Assembly (NCBI GenBank): GCA_044370375.1
Contig: JBILVQ010000113.1
Span: 1 to 9,913 of the forward strand
Length of the DNA: 9,913 nt
Direction: 5' to 3'
Origin: JBILVQ01 sp044370375
GTDB lineage: Bacteria; Bacteroidota; Bacteroidia; UBA4408
In this document: positions 1 to 7,074 of the stretch, piece by piece
How the letters are laid out: every line of letters begins with the position of its first letter
Numbering within the stretch: position 1 is the stretch's first letter
Position numbers and translations under genes: made by a program
The notes under the pieces: model-generated
Database searches by the model: none
What the model was told of the DNA's origin: nothing
Seen by the model: the letters and a program-made list of their open reading frames with translations, nothing else

Positions 1-879
1 CCGCTGTTGAGAATAAACATTGGTAACGGTGGTTCTTCCAAATTGCATTTGGGTTTTCAATCCAAACAAAGATTGAGAACCGGTAATTAAAGTTCCGTTT
101 AGTGGAAGATTTACGTTTCCAGCCTCAACCTTCTTTAAAATTTCATCTTCATAACCGGTGTATTCGATTTTCATTTGGTTTTCGAAATCGAAGGTTGACT
201 CGGTATTGTAATTGGTGGTAATTTTCAATTTATCACCAATTTTCCCGATAAGGTTCAGTTGTATTCTTTGCTGAAAGTCGAAGTTGCTGACTTTCCTTTG
301 ATTTTCTGCGAGTGCCGGATTCTCAGTACGGTTGGTATTCACCCCAAAAATTAACTCTGCCGTTCCGGAAGGGCGAATATCCACGGTATTGCCTCCAAAA
401 ATTCTGTCGAAAGTTTGGTTATTGACATTGATTTTCGGAATCAATGCCTTGGTAGAATTTACTTTTTCAGCTTCATGCCTTTGCTTCCAGTAGGATTGAA
501 TATTTTTTTTCAAATCATACTGCATATATTCCTCAAAGGTCATGTAGGAGGGATGCCGGTAATCAATATTCCCCATTTCGGAATTAAAATTGAAGATATT
601 CCTGTCGGCATCGTAATCAACTGAGTTTTTGATATTACTTGGATTACCGAGCAATAAACCGGGCTGAACATCGGAATCGGTAGGATCGTAGGGATTATCG
701 TAAATTGGGTAACGTAATTTCAGTGAATCTTTTGAACCACCGCTTTTGGCGGTATCTGCGTCCAATACCTCAGGTCTGCGGCTAGTACGCACCACCGGGG
801 GCGATGCAAAAACCACCGCCAACAATGGCATAAGGGTAAAAAAGATTACCCAGTTGGTATATGATTTTGTTCTACCCAA
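1..879 (-). CDS. sprA: SprA, type IX secretion/gliding translocon, N-terminal part (partial)
   Basis: SprA forms the very large outer-membrane beta-barrel channel through which type IX secretion substrates leave the cell; it is also needed for gliding in motile species. The first 293 residues are visible and the gene runs off the left edge (family members exceed 2000 residues). Residues 1-26 form a signal peptide with a basic start (GRTK) and a hydrophobic core (VIFFTLMPLLAVVFA). Residues 161-210 carry the stretch NTVDIRPSGTAELIFGV followed by QRKVSNFDFQQRIQLNL, and residues 211-230 the stretch IGDKLKITTNYNTESTFDF, which I recognise as typical SprA N-terminal sequence. The start is inferred to be TTG at 879-877: an in-frame TGA lies two codons upstream, and the first in-frame ATG (831-829) would cut away half of the signal peptide. 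It lies 15 bp behind ruvA, so it is probably cotranscribed. Confidence 0.93.
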   Translation of the reverse strand, partial: MGRTKSYTNWVIFFTLMPLLAVVFASPPVVRTSRRPEVLDADTAKSGGSKDSLKLRYPIYDNPYDPTDSDVQPGLLLGNPSNIKNSVDYDADRNIFNFNSEMGNIDYRHPSYMTFEEYMQYDLKKNIQSYWKQRHEAEKVNSTKALIPKINVNNQTFDRIFGGNTVDIRPSGTAELIFGVNTNRTENPALAENQRKVSNFDFQQRIQLNLIGKIGDKLKITTNYNTESTFDFENQMKIEYTGYEDEILKKVEAGNVNLPLNGTLITGSQSLFGLKTQMQFGRTTVTNVYSQQR

Positions 880-894
880 CGGTCAAATTTCGGT

Positions 895-1497
895 TTAAAG
901 GGTTTTAAGGGCTTGTTTTATCAGCATTTCAACCGATAGATCCTCTGCAGAAATTCCTGCAATCGCTTTATCCACAGCCTTTTCGGCCTGATTCCTGACA
1001 AAGCCCAACATAACCAGCGCAATTAACGCTTCTTCCCTCACTTTATTGTTACCAAAATTCAAATTGATGGAGCCGGTGGCAATCCCTGACGCTTTGTTCA
1101 TTTTATCACGCAAATCAACAATAATCCGCTGAGCCGTTTTATCGCCAATGCCTTTTACTTTTTTCAGCGCTGCAACATCTCCGGAACTAATTCTTTGCAC
1201 TATTTCAGACGGGCCGTAAGATGACAAACACATACGGGCGGAGGCAGCCCCTACCCCTGAAACAGAGATTAAATGCCTAAAGATGGTTCTTTCATCCTCA
1301 TCGATAAATCCGTAGGCCACCTGAGAGTAATCCATCTGATTAACAGACACATGCGTTAATAATTTAACGCTTTTCAGGTTACCGATAGCTGTAAAAGTAT
1401 GCAGAGAAATATTCAGCACATAACCAACTCCACTACAGTCAATTACAACATAAGTTGGGGTAATTTCTACCAGTTTCCCTTCAAGGTGATTTATCAT
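895..1497 (-). CDS. ruvA: Holliday junction branch migration protein RuvA
   Basis: RuvA binds four-way DNA junctions as a tetramer and loads the RuvB motor for branch migration in recombinational repair. The 200-residue length is normal. Domain I (about 1-64) is the OB fold, beginning MINHLEGKLVEI and containing GVGYVLNI. Two helix-hairpin-helix motifs follow in domain II: SVSGVGAASARMCL (about 79-91) and KKVKGIGDKTAQRII (about 112-126). The C-terminal RuvB-binding domain III (about 152-200) has REEALIALVMLGF. The acidic pin of E. coli RuvA (Glu55-Asp56, before YGF) corresponds here to MDYSQVAYGF, where only one acidic residue is evident. The gene starts 25 bp after maeB and ends 15 bp before sprA, an order found in other Bacteroidota; no promoter motif was seen between them, so an operon is likely. 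Confidence 0.96.
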   Translation of the reverse strand: MINHLEGKLVEITPTYVVIDCSGVGYVLNISLHTFTAIGNLKSVKLLTHVSVNQMDYSQVAYGFIDEDERTIFRHLISVSGVGAASARMCLSSYGPSEIVQRISSGDVAALKKVKGIGDKTAQRIIVDLRDKMNKASGIATGSINLNFGNNKVREEALIALVMLGFVRNQAEKAVDKAIAGISAEDLSVEMLIKQALKTL

Positions 1498-1522
1498 GAT
1501 CTTTTAAAAAAAGACCACAAAT

Positions 1523-3805
1523 CTAAGAAACCATTCCTTTTTTTACCTGTGCATCTGCCACCGCAATGGTCACCATATTAACAATTTCTCTGACAGAACT
1601 GCCAATTTGGAGCACATGAACCGATTTGTTCAAACCCAAAAGAATAGGACCAATTGCCTCGGCACCACCCATCTCCTGCATGAGCTTGTAGGCAATGTTA
1701 CCTGAAGCGAGGTTCGGGAAAATAAGCGTGTTGGGCATTCCTTGATTTAGAACAGAAAAAGGAAATTTCTCATTCAACAAATCCCGGTTAAGGGCAAAAT
1801 TGGCTTGCATTTCGCCATCTACAATAATTTCAGGATGCCTTTCGTGGAGAATTCTCACAGCTTCCCTCAAAACCCTTGTTTCTTCATTTTCTACAGAGCC
1901 AAAATTAGAGTAGGAAAGAATGGCCACCCTTGGAACCATATTAAACTGGCGTACCGCCTGTGCAGTGAGCAAAGTAATTTTTACGAGTTGCTCTGCGGTA
2001 GGTTGAATGTTGATGGTGGTATCGGCAAAAAACACCGGGCCTTTTTTGGTGACCAAAATATACATGCCGGCCACCAAACCGATTTCTTTCTGGGGACCAA
2101 TAATTTGCAAAGATGGCCTTATGGTATCAGGATATTTTCTGGTGAGCCCTGAAATCATGGCATCAGCCTCACCCGTTTCAACCATCATGGCTCCAAAATA
2201 ATTTCTTTCAAGCATTACCTTTTTAGCCTCAAAAGAAGTATAACCCCTCCTTTTGCGCTTGTTGAAAAAAATCTCGCCAAACTCATCCCTTTTTCGCTCC
2301 ATTTCAGGTGAGCGGATGTCAATGATGGGAATTCCTTCCAGTTCAAGATGATTTTCACGAATAAGATTTTCAATTACAATTTTATCGCCCAGCAAAATTG
2401 GCTCGGCAATCCCTTCGTCCTTTACCAATTGAGCTGCTTTCAGAATTTTATAGTGATCGGCTTCTGCAAACACCACCCTTTGCGGATTTTGACGAGCCCT
2501 GATGGTGATATTTTTCATCAGTTTATTGTCAAGACCCAAACGATTAATCAGTTCATTCTCGTAAGCTTCCCAATCGTTGATTACAATTCTGGCCACACCG
2601 GATTCTATGGCCGCCCTTGCCACGGCAGGTGCAACCGTATAAATCAACCGAGCATCAACGGGTTTGGGAATAATGTAATTTCTACCAAAAGCAAGGTTGC
2701 GGTCATTGTAGGCCAACAAAACATTTTCGGGAACCACCTCTTTGGCTAAACGGGCAATAGCTTTCACGGCCGCCAATTTCATGGCTTCATTGATGGTTTT
2801 TGCTCGAACATCCAATGCGCCCCTGAAAATATAGGGGAAGCCGATGACATTATTCACTTGATTGGGATGATCAGAACGTCCGGTTGCGACAATAACATCG
2901 GGACGCGCATTAATGGCTTCCTCGTAGCTTATTTCAGGGTCGGGGTTCGCTAAAGCAAAAACAATTGGATGGGAAGCCATGGATTGAACCATCTCTTTGC
3001 TTACAACATTCCCTTTAGAAAGACCCAAGAAAACATCAGCCCCAGCCATGGCTTCTTGAAGGGTGTTTAAGTTCAATGAAGTTGCGAAAAAAGATTTTAT
3101 TTCATCCAAGCCTTCGCGGTCTTTTCTGATTACCCCGCTACTATCACACATCACAATATTCTCTAACCTTGCTCCAAGAGAGAGGTAAAGCTTGGTACAA
3201 CTAATGGCTGAGGCCCCGGCCCCATTCACCACAATTCTAACCTCTTCAATTTTTTTATTGACTAATTCCAAGGCATTGAGCAAGGCAGCACCTGTAATAA
3301 TAGCCGTGCCATGTTGATCGTCATGCATTACCGGAATCTGTAGTTCCTCCTTCAATCTGCGTTCTATTTCAAAACACTCCGGGGCCTTAATATCTTCCAA
3401 ATTTATTCCACCAAAAGTAGGCGCAATGGCTTTTACTGCTTTCACAAAATCATCAATGCCCGGTGCGTCTACCTCAATATCAAACACATCAATATCTGCA
3501 TAAATTTTAAACAGCAAACCTTTTCCTTCCATTACCGGTTTGGAGGCTTCCGGACCAATGTTGCCCAGACCTAAAACAGCAGTGCCATTCGAAATTACCG
3601 CCACCAGGTTTCCTTTTGAGGTATATTTGTAAACATCATCGGGATTATCGGCTATCTCTCGACAGGGTTCGGCAACACCCGGAGAATATGCCAAAGATAA
3701 ATCGCGCTGAGAATTATAGGGTTTAGTGGGAATCACCTCGATCTTGCCCGGCCTACCTTGCGCATGATAATCGAGTGCGTCCTGTTTGTTAATTTTCTTG
3801 CTCAT
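1523..3805 (-). CDS. maeB: NADP-dependent malic enzyme with phosphotransacetylase-like C-terminal domain
   Basis: Oxidatively decarboxylates malate to pyruvate, giving NADPH, in the cytoplasm. The 760-residue length fits the MaeB fusion type. The N-terminal malic domain contains AYSPGVAEPC (catalytic Tyr about residue 40), KPVMEGKG (catalytic Lys about 95), LEDIKAPECFEIE and MHDDQHGTA (metal and substrate residues); the NAD(P)-binding domain has VVNGAGASA (about 192-200) and ALANPDPEI. From about residue 430 to the end lies a phosphate-acetyltransferase-like domain (RVVFAEADHYKILKAA, FADTTINIQPTAEQL, VAILSYSNFGS); in this family it is usually regulatory (acetyl-CoA response) rather than catalytic. 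The start at ATG 3805-3803 (MSKKINKQ) is chosen over the in-frame ATG at 3853 because that codon lies at the upstream end of the promoter and would not be transcribed from it. First gene of the maeB-ruvA-sprA unit. Confidence 0.95.
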   Translation of the reverse strand: MSKKINKQDALDYHAQGRPGKIEVIPTKPYNSQRDLSLAYSPGVAEPCREIADNPDDVYKYTSKGNLVAVISNGTAVLGLGNIGPEASKPVMEGKGLLFKIYADIDVFDIEVDAPGIDDFVKAVKAIAPTFGGINLEDIKAPECFEIERRLKEELQIPVMHDDQHGTAIITGAALLNALELVNKKIEEVRIVVNGAGASAISCTKLYLSLGARLENIVMCDSSGVIRKDREGLDEIKSFFATSLNLNTLQEAMAGADVFLGLSKGNVVSKEMVQSMASHPIVFALANPDPEISYEEAINARPDVIVATGRSDHPNQVNNVIGFPYIFRGALDVRAKTINEAMKLAAVKAIARLAKEVVPENVLLAYNDRNLAFGRNYIIPKPVDARLIYTVAPAVARAAIESGVARIVINDWEAYENELINRLGLDNKLMKNITIRARQNPQRVVFAEADHYKILKAAQLVKDEGIAEPILLGDKIVIENLIRENHLELEGIPIIDIRSPEMERKRDEFGEIFFNKRKRRGYTSFEAKKVMLERNYFGAMMVETGEADAMISGLTRKYPDTIRPSLQIIGPQKEIGLVAGMYILVTKKGPVFFADTTINIQPTAEQLVKITLLTAQAVRQFNMVPRVAILSYSNFGSVENEETRVLREAVRILHERHPEIIVDGEMQANFALNRDLLNEKFPFSVLNQGMPNTLIFPNLASGNIAYKLMQEMGGAEAIGPILLGLNKSVHVLQIGSSVREIVNMVTIAVADAQVKKGMVS

Positions 3806-3820
3806 GATTTGATTTGTACG

Positions 3821-3853
3821 CAAATTTAGAATTTTGCAAACAGTATAGACCAA
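3821..3853 (-). promoter_or_regulatory. Bacteroidota-type promoter for maeB-ruvA-sprA
   Basis: On the minus strand a perfect -7 element TAAATTTG (3828-3821) matches TAnnTTTG, and a TTG at 3853-3851 lies 22 bp upstream, within the spacing known for Bacteroidota housekeeping promoters. Transcription would start near 3815, leaving a leader of about ten bases before the ATG at 3805. This supports the shorter maeB start. Confidence 0.6.
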
Positions 3854-3931
3854 TTATTTTTTTTTGCCGTAAAAGCGGGCAATCTTTTCAAAGCAAGGAT
3901 AATTTTTTAATCAAGAAATTAATTTCTACTA

Positions 3932-5440
3932 TTGACCAAGGTTTCCAAGGTGTTCACCCATTTTCAAATACATCATCGGCTCATTTTTCTTCGAAAGAAA
4001 AAATTCATTTTCCGGAATGTAATTTTTCTCTTTTGTATTTTGAATGGCCAATCAACACATGCCGGATTACAAGATGTTACTTCGGAAAAAGACTCTTTAA
4101 TAAAAGAATTGAGTTCAACTATTGCCGGTGGATTAGAATATCTTGCACAGATACAAATCAAAGAAAGCATCGAAGGGAAACAATATGCCGGAGAATGGCC
4201 AACCGAAATGGTTATGCAACACGGATTCTTTTTGCTTGGAGGCCGAAGAAAAGCAATGGATTCGAATTGTTTCTCTGTTGCCTCCACGCATAATATATTG
4301 GCAAAAATCTATCTTGAAAACAATGCCTATCAGGCAATTCCGGCCTTGCTGAGCCCTGCTTTTCAATTGCTTCAACAATATAAAAACGGTGACCGATATA
4401 ATTTTTGGAATTTGCTGCCTCCCAATAAAAAACTATTCAGAGGAGACACCTTGTTTCCGAAGGTTCCGGTAAGAAGGCCAACACAATTTAAATTACGTTC
4501 GAAATATATAAACAAAGCCGCCAATGTGGTTGAAGATGCTGATGATACAGGTCTGGCCTATACTGCGCAAATCCTTTGGAAAAAAATAGATAGTACCCGA
4601 ACCTACCCGGAAAAGAAAATTGCCCCACTTTTTGATGAATACAGAGACTTGAACAGAAAAAACAGGCATTGGTATAATTTTATAAATGAATCTAGAGAAG
4701 ATGAAAACTCTGGTGCTTACCTTACTTGGCATGCCAAAGAATTTGCATTTAAAAAATGGGATATTGCCAAAGTAGCCTTTCACAATGCAACCTTTTATTT
4801 GCCATTTAGTGAGTGCTACCCTTTTGCTTACAAGCCCTATTTGCCTTATGGAAGCAATGACCTTGATGCCGTGGTAAACGCTAACATACTTTCCACCCTG
4901 GCTTTGCATGGAGAAACGGATGCTCTTGGTTACGCTGATGCAGTTCAGTATTTGATAAAAAAGTGCGAACAACAAAAATTCGACAGGGTGGCCACCTATT
5001 ACCCTAACAGGTTTCAATTGTCCTATGCGGTTGCCAATGCTTATGACTCAGGTGTTATAGAACTTGAAAAATGCAAACCAATTCTAACCAACTATTTATT
5101 GAAAAAGCAACGAAAAAACGGCAGTTGGAAATCTGCACCACATATTAACCATGGTGACCCCATACAATCCACAGCTTATGCGCTAAATTGTTTGTTGTTG
5201 TTCCATCGGCCTCAGATACAAAACATGGAAAAGGAAATAAAAAATGCCGTTGTATATTTGTTAAACAATTCGCGAAAAGATGGACAACAGGTTTCTTGGA
5301 AAGGCGGAGTGATGTTCTCAGGAGGAACGGTAGTTCGCACCGGATTATTCTGGAAATCGGATGCCTATACCACTGCTCTGGTTTTAAGGGCATTGATCAT
5401 GTACAAAAATTATCTTGAAAATGCCGGACACAAAAAATAA
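3932..5440 (+). CDS. Exported terpene-cyclase-fold (alpha-alpha toroid) protein with DADDT and QW motifs, function unknown
   Basis: I do not recognise a named family. The 502-residue frame has features of the squalene/terpene cyclase and prenyltransferase toroid fold. Residues 201-206 read EDADDT, matching the DxDD(T) general-acid motif of class II terpene cyclases. A textbook QW motif lies at 388-399 (YLLKKQRKNGSW), with looser ones at 70-89 (YLAQIQIK...GEW) and 442-456. A second acidic stretch, NDLDAVVNAN, lies at 309-318. Unlike typical cyclases it seems exported: RKKKFIFRNVIFLFCILNG then THA|GLQ (about 21-45) looks like a signal peptide. There is no in-frame ATG before about residue 93, and an in-frame TAA lies at 3920, so the start is probably TTG 3932 or GTG 3950; a weak -7-like TACTATTG at 3927-3934 would favour GTG 3950. 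It is divergent from maeB and 7 bp ahead of the propeller gene. Cyclase activity is a hypothesis only; a glycan- or protein-binding toroid is possible. Confidence 0.72.
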   Translation: MTKVSKVFTHFQIHHRLIFLRKKKFIFRNVIFLFCILNGQSTHAGLQDVTSEKDSLIKELSSTIAGGLEYLAQIQIKESIEGKQYAGEWPTEMVMQHGFFLLGGRRKAMDSNCFSVASTHNILAKIYLENNAYQAIPALLSPAFQLLQQYKNGDRYNFWNLLPPNKKLFRGDTLFPKVPVRRPTQFKLRSKYINKAANVVEDADDTGLAYTAQILWKKIDSTRTYPEKKIAPLFDEYRDLNRKNRHWYNFINESREDENSGAYLTWHAKEFAFKKWDIAKVAFHNATFYLPFSECYPFAYKPYLPYGSNDLDAVVNANILSTLALHGETDALGYADAVQYLIKKCEQQKFDRVATYYPNRFQLSYAVANAYDSGVIELEKCKPILTNYLLKKQRKNGSWKSAPHINHGDPIQSTAYALNCLLLFHRPQIQNMEKEIKNAVVYLLNNSRKDGQQVSWKGGVMFSGGTVVRTGLFWKSDAYTTALVLRALIMYKNYLENAGHKK

Positions 5441-5447
5441 AAGATGA

Positions 5448-6416
5448 ATGAAAACATTATTTCTGTTCACAATTATTCTGTTTTATTGTTTTGGGGCATT
5501 TGCTCAAAATTTTAAAATTCTTTCGCAGGGGGATTATGCGGATAGCAGTTTTTATCACATAGAAAAAATTGCAGATAACGAATATTGGATTTGCGGTGAA
5601 TATGGAATATTAAAAAAAATAGATACGCTTGGAAATATATCCTCCCTCAACTTTGCGCCACAAGGTCAGCACTTGTTAAAAATTGTCCGTTGGAACGACT
5701 TTGTTTTTTTATCGGATGATAATGGAGGATTATATCGCTACGACCTGAAAAATAAATGCTGGAAGATCAAAGAATTTGAAAACTTCAAAAACCGATGTTT
5801 CTATGATTTTACTATAACCGATGATGGCAAAATTATCCTTTGTGGCGGAACCAAAGCCATAGCAAAAGGCAAAAAAAAAATACCCAATGGCTTTATTGCC
5901 CTTAGCGACACCGGCTTCAGTACGATTAAAAAAGTATGGGGTAGTTTCAGAAAATTCGTCTTCTCGGTAAGCACCCAATACAAGGGAGAATATCAGGCTG
6001 TTCTTTTCAACGGAATTAGCAGTAGATTCTTAAAAAGTAAGGATGGAAAAAAATGGAAAAGAGGAAAAAGCATTCGTGGATTGGTGCACGATGTAGTAGT
6101 TTTTCAGGACACACTGGTTTTTTGCGGATCAAAAAACAGACACTACAAAGAAGATGGATTAATAGGATGGATTGCTCCTGAAAAAAAACGAATTGGAGTC
6201 AAGGAAAGTGGTTGCATCTGGAGTCTTCAGCCCTTTGGCAAATCTTTAATTGGTATTTGCCGAAACGGCAGCATTTCCATTTTTAACCCCTTACAAGAGG
6301 AATGGAAATCGATTAAACTGCCTCAAGCCTTTAGCATTTACGATGTTGAAGTAATTTCAAGCAAGAAGTTAATGTTGGTTGGCCATGGCAAAAGAATTTA
6401 TCTGGCCGAATTCTGA
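5448..6416 (+). CDS. Secreted beta-propeller-like protein, function unknown
   Basis: A 322-residue protein with a clear signal peptide (MKTLFLFTIILFYCFGAFA, cleavage likely after Ala19, before QNF), so it acts in the periplasm or outside. The mature part is built of repeated short beta-strand blocks resembling propeller blades: YWICGEYGILKKI (46-58), FVFLSDDNGGLYRYDL (85-100), KIILCGGTKAIA (128-139), LVFCGSKNR (223-231), LIGICRNGSISIFNP (267-281) and LMLVGHGKRIYLAEF (308-322). This is like YCF48/WD-type repeats of about 40-50 residues, probably six or seven blades. It ends directly after the last strand, with no type IX C-terminal sorting domain. The start is 7 bp after the stop of the toroid gene and no promoter was seen between them, so the two are almost certainly one operon and may act together. 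No catalytic motif was recognised; a binding or scaffold role is a guess. Confidence 0.8.
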   Translation: MKTLFLFTIILFYCFGAFAQNFKILSQGDYADSSFYHIEKIADNEYWICGEYGILKKIDTLGNISSLNFAPQGQHLLKIVRWNDFVFLSDDNGGLYRYDLKNKCWKIKEFENFKNRCFYDFTITDDGKIILCGGTKAIAKGKKKIPNGFIALSDTGFSTIKKVWGSFRKFVFSVSTQYKGEYQAVLFNGISSRFLKSKDGKKWKRGKSIRGLVHDVVVFQDTLVFCGSKNRHYKEDGLIGWIAPEKKRIGVKESGCIWSLQPFGKSLIGICRNGSISIFNPLQEEWKSIKLPQAFSIYDVEVISSKKLMLVGHGKRIYLAEF

Positions 6417-6421
6417 TTCTT

Positions 6422-6456
6422 TTTGCATTAGATTCCTTAAAGTAGTGGTACTTTTG
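6422..6456 (+). promoter_or_regulatory. Promoter for the 122-aa protein gene
   Basis: TTTG at 6422-6425 and a perfect -7 element TACTTTTG at 6449-6456 are separated by 23 bp, at the upper end of the spacing reported for Bacteroidota promoters. The predicted start of transcription, near 6462, is about a dozen bases ahead of the ATG at 6474. This makes the small gene independent of the two-gene unit upstream. Confidence 0.5.
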
Positions 6457-6473
6457 TTGGCAAAGAAAAATGC

Positions 6474-6842
6474 ATGGATATTCTCATCAAAAGAAAGACA
6501 CGAAAAATTGTTAAGGTAAGCCAAGAAGAACAAGGACAAACGATTGTTCATTGTCACTTCAACAGTCGAACAGAAAGTTATATTAGAATATGGCCTTCCA
6601 CCTTTTTAATTTGTGGTGCTACGGGAAAAAGAAACAAATTATTGCATGCAGAAAACATCAGTATCTATCCGCATTGGACAAAGGTAACAGCGCATAAAAC
6701 GTATAGTTTTACTTTGATTTTTGGAGCTCTACCCAAAAAATGTCATGTGTTTCAACTTATAGAGGAAATACCGGAGGAAGGAGGATTTACAGTAAGAAAT
6801 ATTATAAGGAATAAAACGGATGTTTACGAGGTAAATGTTTAA
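6474..6842 (+). CDS. Small cytoplasmic beta-rich protein of unknown function
   Basis: 122 residues, with no signal peptide or membrane segment. The start MDILIKRKTRKIVKV is basic; the rest alternates short hydrophobic strands: TIVHCHF (23-29), SYIRIWPSTFLI (35-46), LLHAENISIYPHW (56-68), SFTLIFGALPKKCHVFQLIEEIP (78-100) and a C-terminal FTVRNIIRNKTDVYEVNV. The central pattern (strand, TFL, an AENI-x-I-x-P stretch, then FTLIFxxLPK...LIE) resembles, from memory, a recurring immunoglobulin-like module of Bacteroidota proteins, sometimes found N-terminal to thioredoxin-like domains; here it stands alone. I cannot assign a function. It has its own promoter and base composition like its neighbours. 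Its position 232 bp before phaE does not by itself link it to PHA metabolism. Confidence 0.7.
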   Translation: MDILIKRKTRKIVKVSQEEQGQTIVHCHFNSRTESYIRIWPSTFLICGATGKRNKLLHAENISIYPHWTKVTAHKTYSFTLIFGALPKKCHVFQLIEEIPEEGGFTVRNIIRNKTDVYEVNV

Positions 6843-6990
6843 AATTTAAGAAAAAAACAAGGTGAGTTTTCAAAAAAATGACCTTATCAAAAGGTTAACA
6901 AAACACTAAGCAGGCTGACGGCTATCAAAAACCAGACCAAAATAATTTTATAACCTACTGAATAACAATTAATTGATAATTAAACAGGGG

Positions 6991-7009
6991 GATAAATAAT
7001 TTATTTATC
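6991..7009. promoter_or_regulatory. 19-bp perfect palindrome, candidate operator for phaE
   Basis: Arms GATAAATAA and TTATTTATC are exact reverse complements around one central T at position 7000. The centre lies 39 bp before the -7 element and roughly 50 bp before the expected transcription start, a position suited to a dimeric regulator. The arms contain only A/T apart from the outer G/C pair, so chance occurrence in AT-rich DNA is a real alternative. Confidence 0.4.
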
Positions 7010-7012
7010 ATT

Positions 7013-7046
7013 TTCGGTAAATAAGTAAAAATAAAGCGTACCTTTG
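7013..7046 (+). promoter_or_regulatory. Promoter for phaE
   Basis: A perfect -7 element TACCTTTG lies at 7039-7046. The -33 region is poor: the nearest match is TTCG at 7013-7016, 22 bp upstream, with one mismatch to TTTG. A weak -33 element would fit a promoter that needs an activator. Expected leader to the ATG at 7075 is about 20 bases. Confidence 0.5.
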
Positions 7047-7074
7047 CGGCCAAATTAAACAGGTACCAAATCCT

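Larger units (their letters stand above)
6843..7074. other. Intergenic regulatory region upstream of phaE
   Basis: 232 bp without a gene. It is very AT-rich in its second half and holds a 15-bp interrupted inverted repeat (TTAATT-gat-AATTAA, 6969-6983), a 19-bp perfect palindrome (6991-7009) and the phaE -7 element (7039-7046). The first half contains only weak repeats (AAGGT/ACCTT copies at 6859-6895); no convincing terminator follows the 122-aa gene. Confidence 0.6.

Noticed and set aside
1498..1522. T-rich stretch with TCTTTT/AAAAGA pairing between maeB and ruvA
   Set aside because: Only a six-pair AT-only stem with a three-base loop; too weak for a terminator and not expected inside an operon.
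3806..3853. Upstream in-frame ATG at 3853 giving a maeB product 16 residues longer
   Set aside because: The extension (MVYTVCKILNLRTNQI) overlaps the -33 to -7 promoter region and does not look like the family N terminus.
4493..5017. 174-codon open frame on the minus strand opposite the toroid gene
   Set aside because: No recognisable domain and no promoter motif; the plus-strand gene explains the region with clear motifs.
5444..5446. ATG four bases before the propeller start
   Set aside because: It is in another frame that stops after a short stretch; the ATG at 5448 gives an ideal signal peptide.
6859..6895. Possible hairpins from AAGGT/ACCTT copies after the 122-aa gene
   Set aside because: Stems are only five base pairs, several pairings compete, and no T-run follows, so a terminator cannot be supported.
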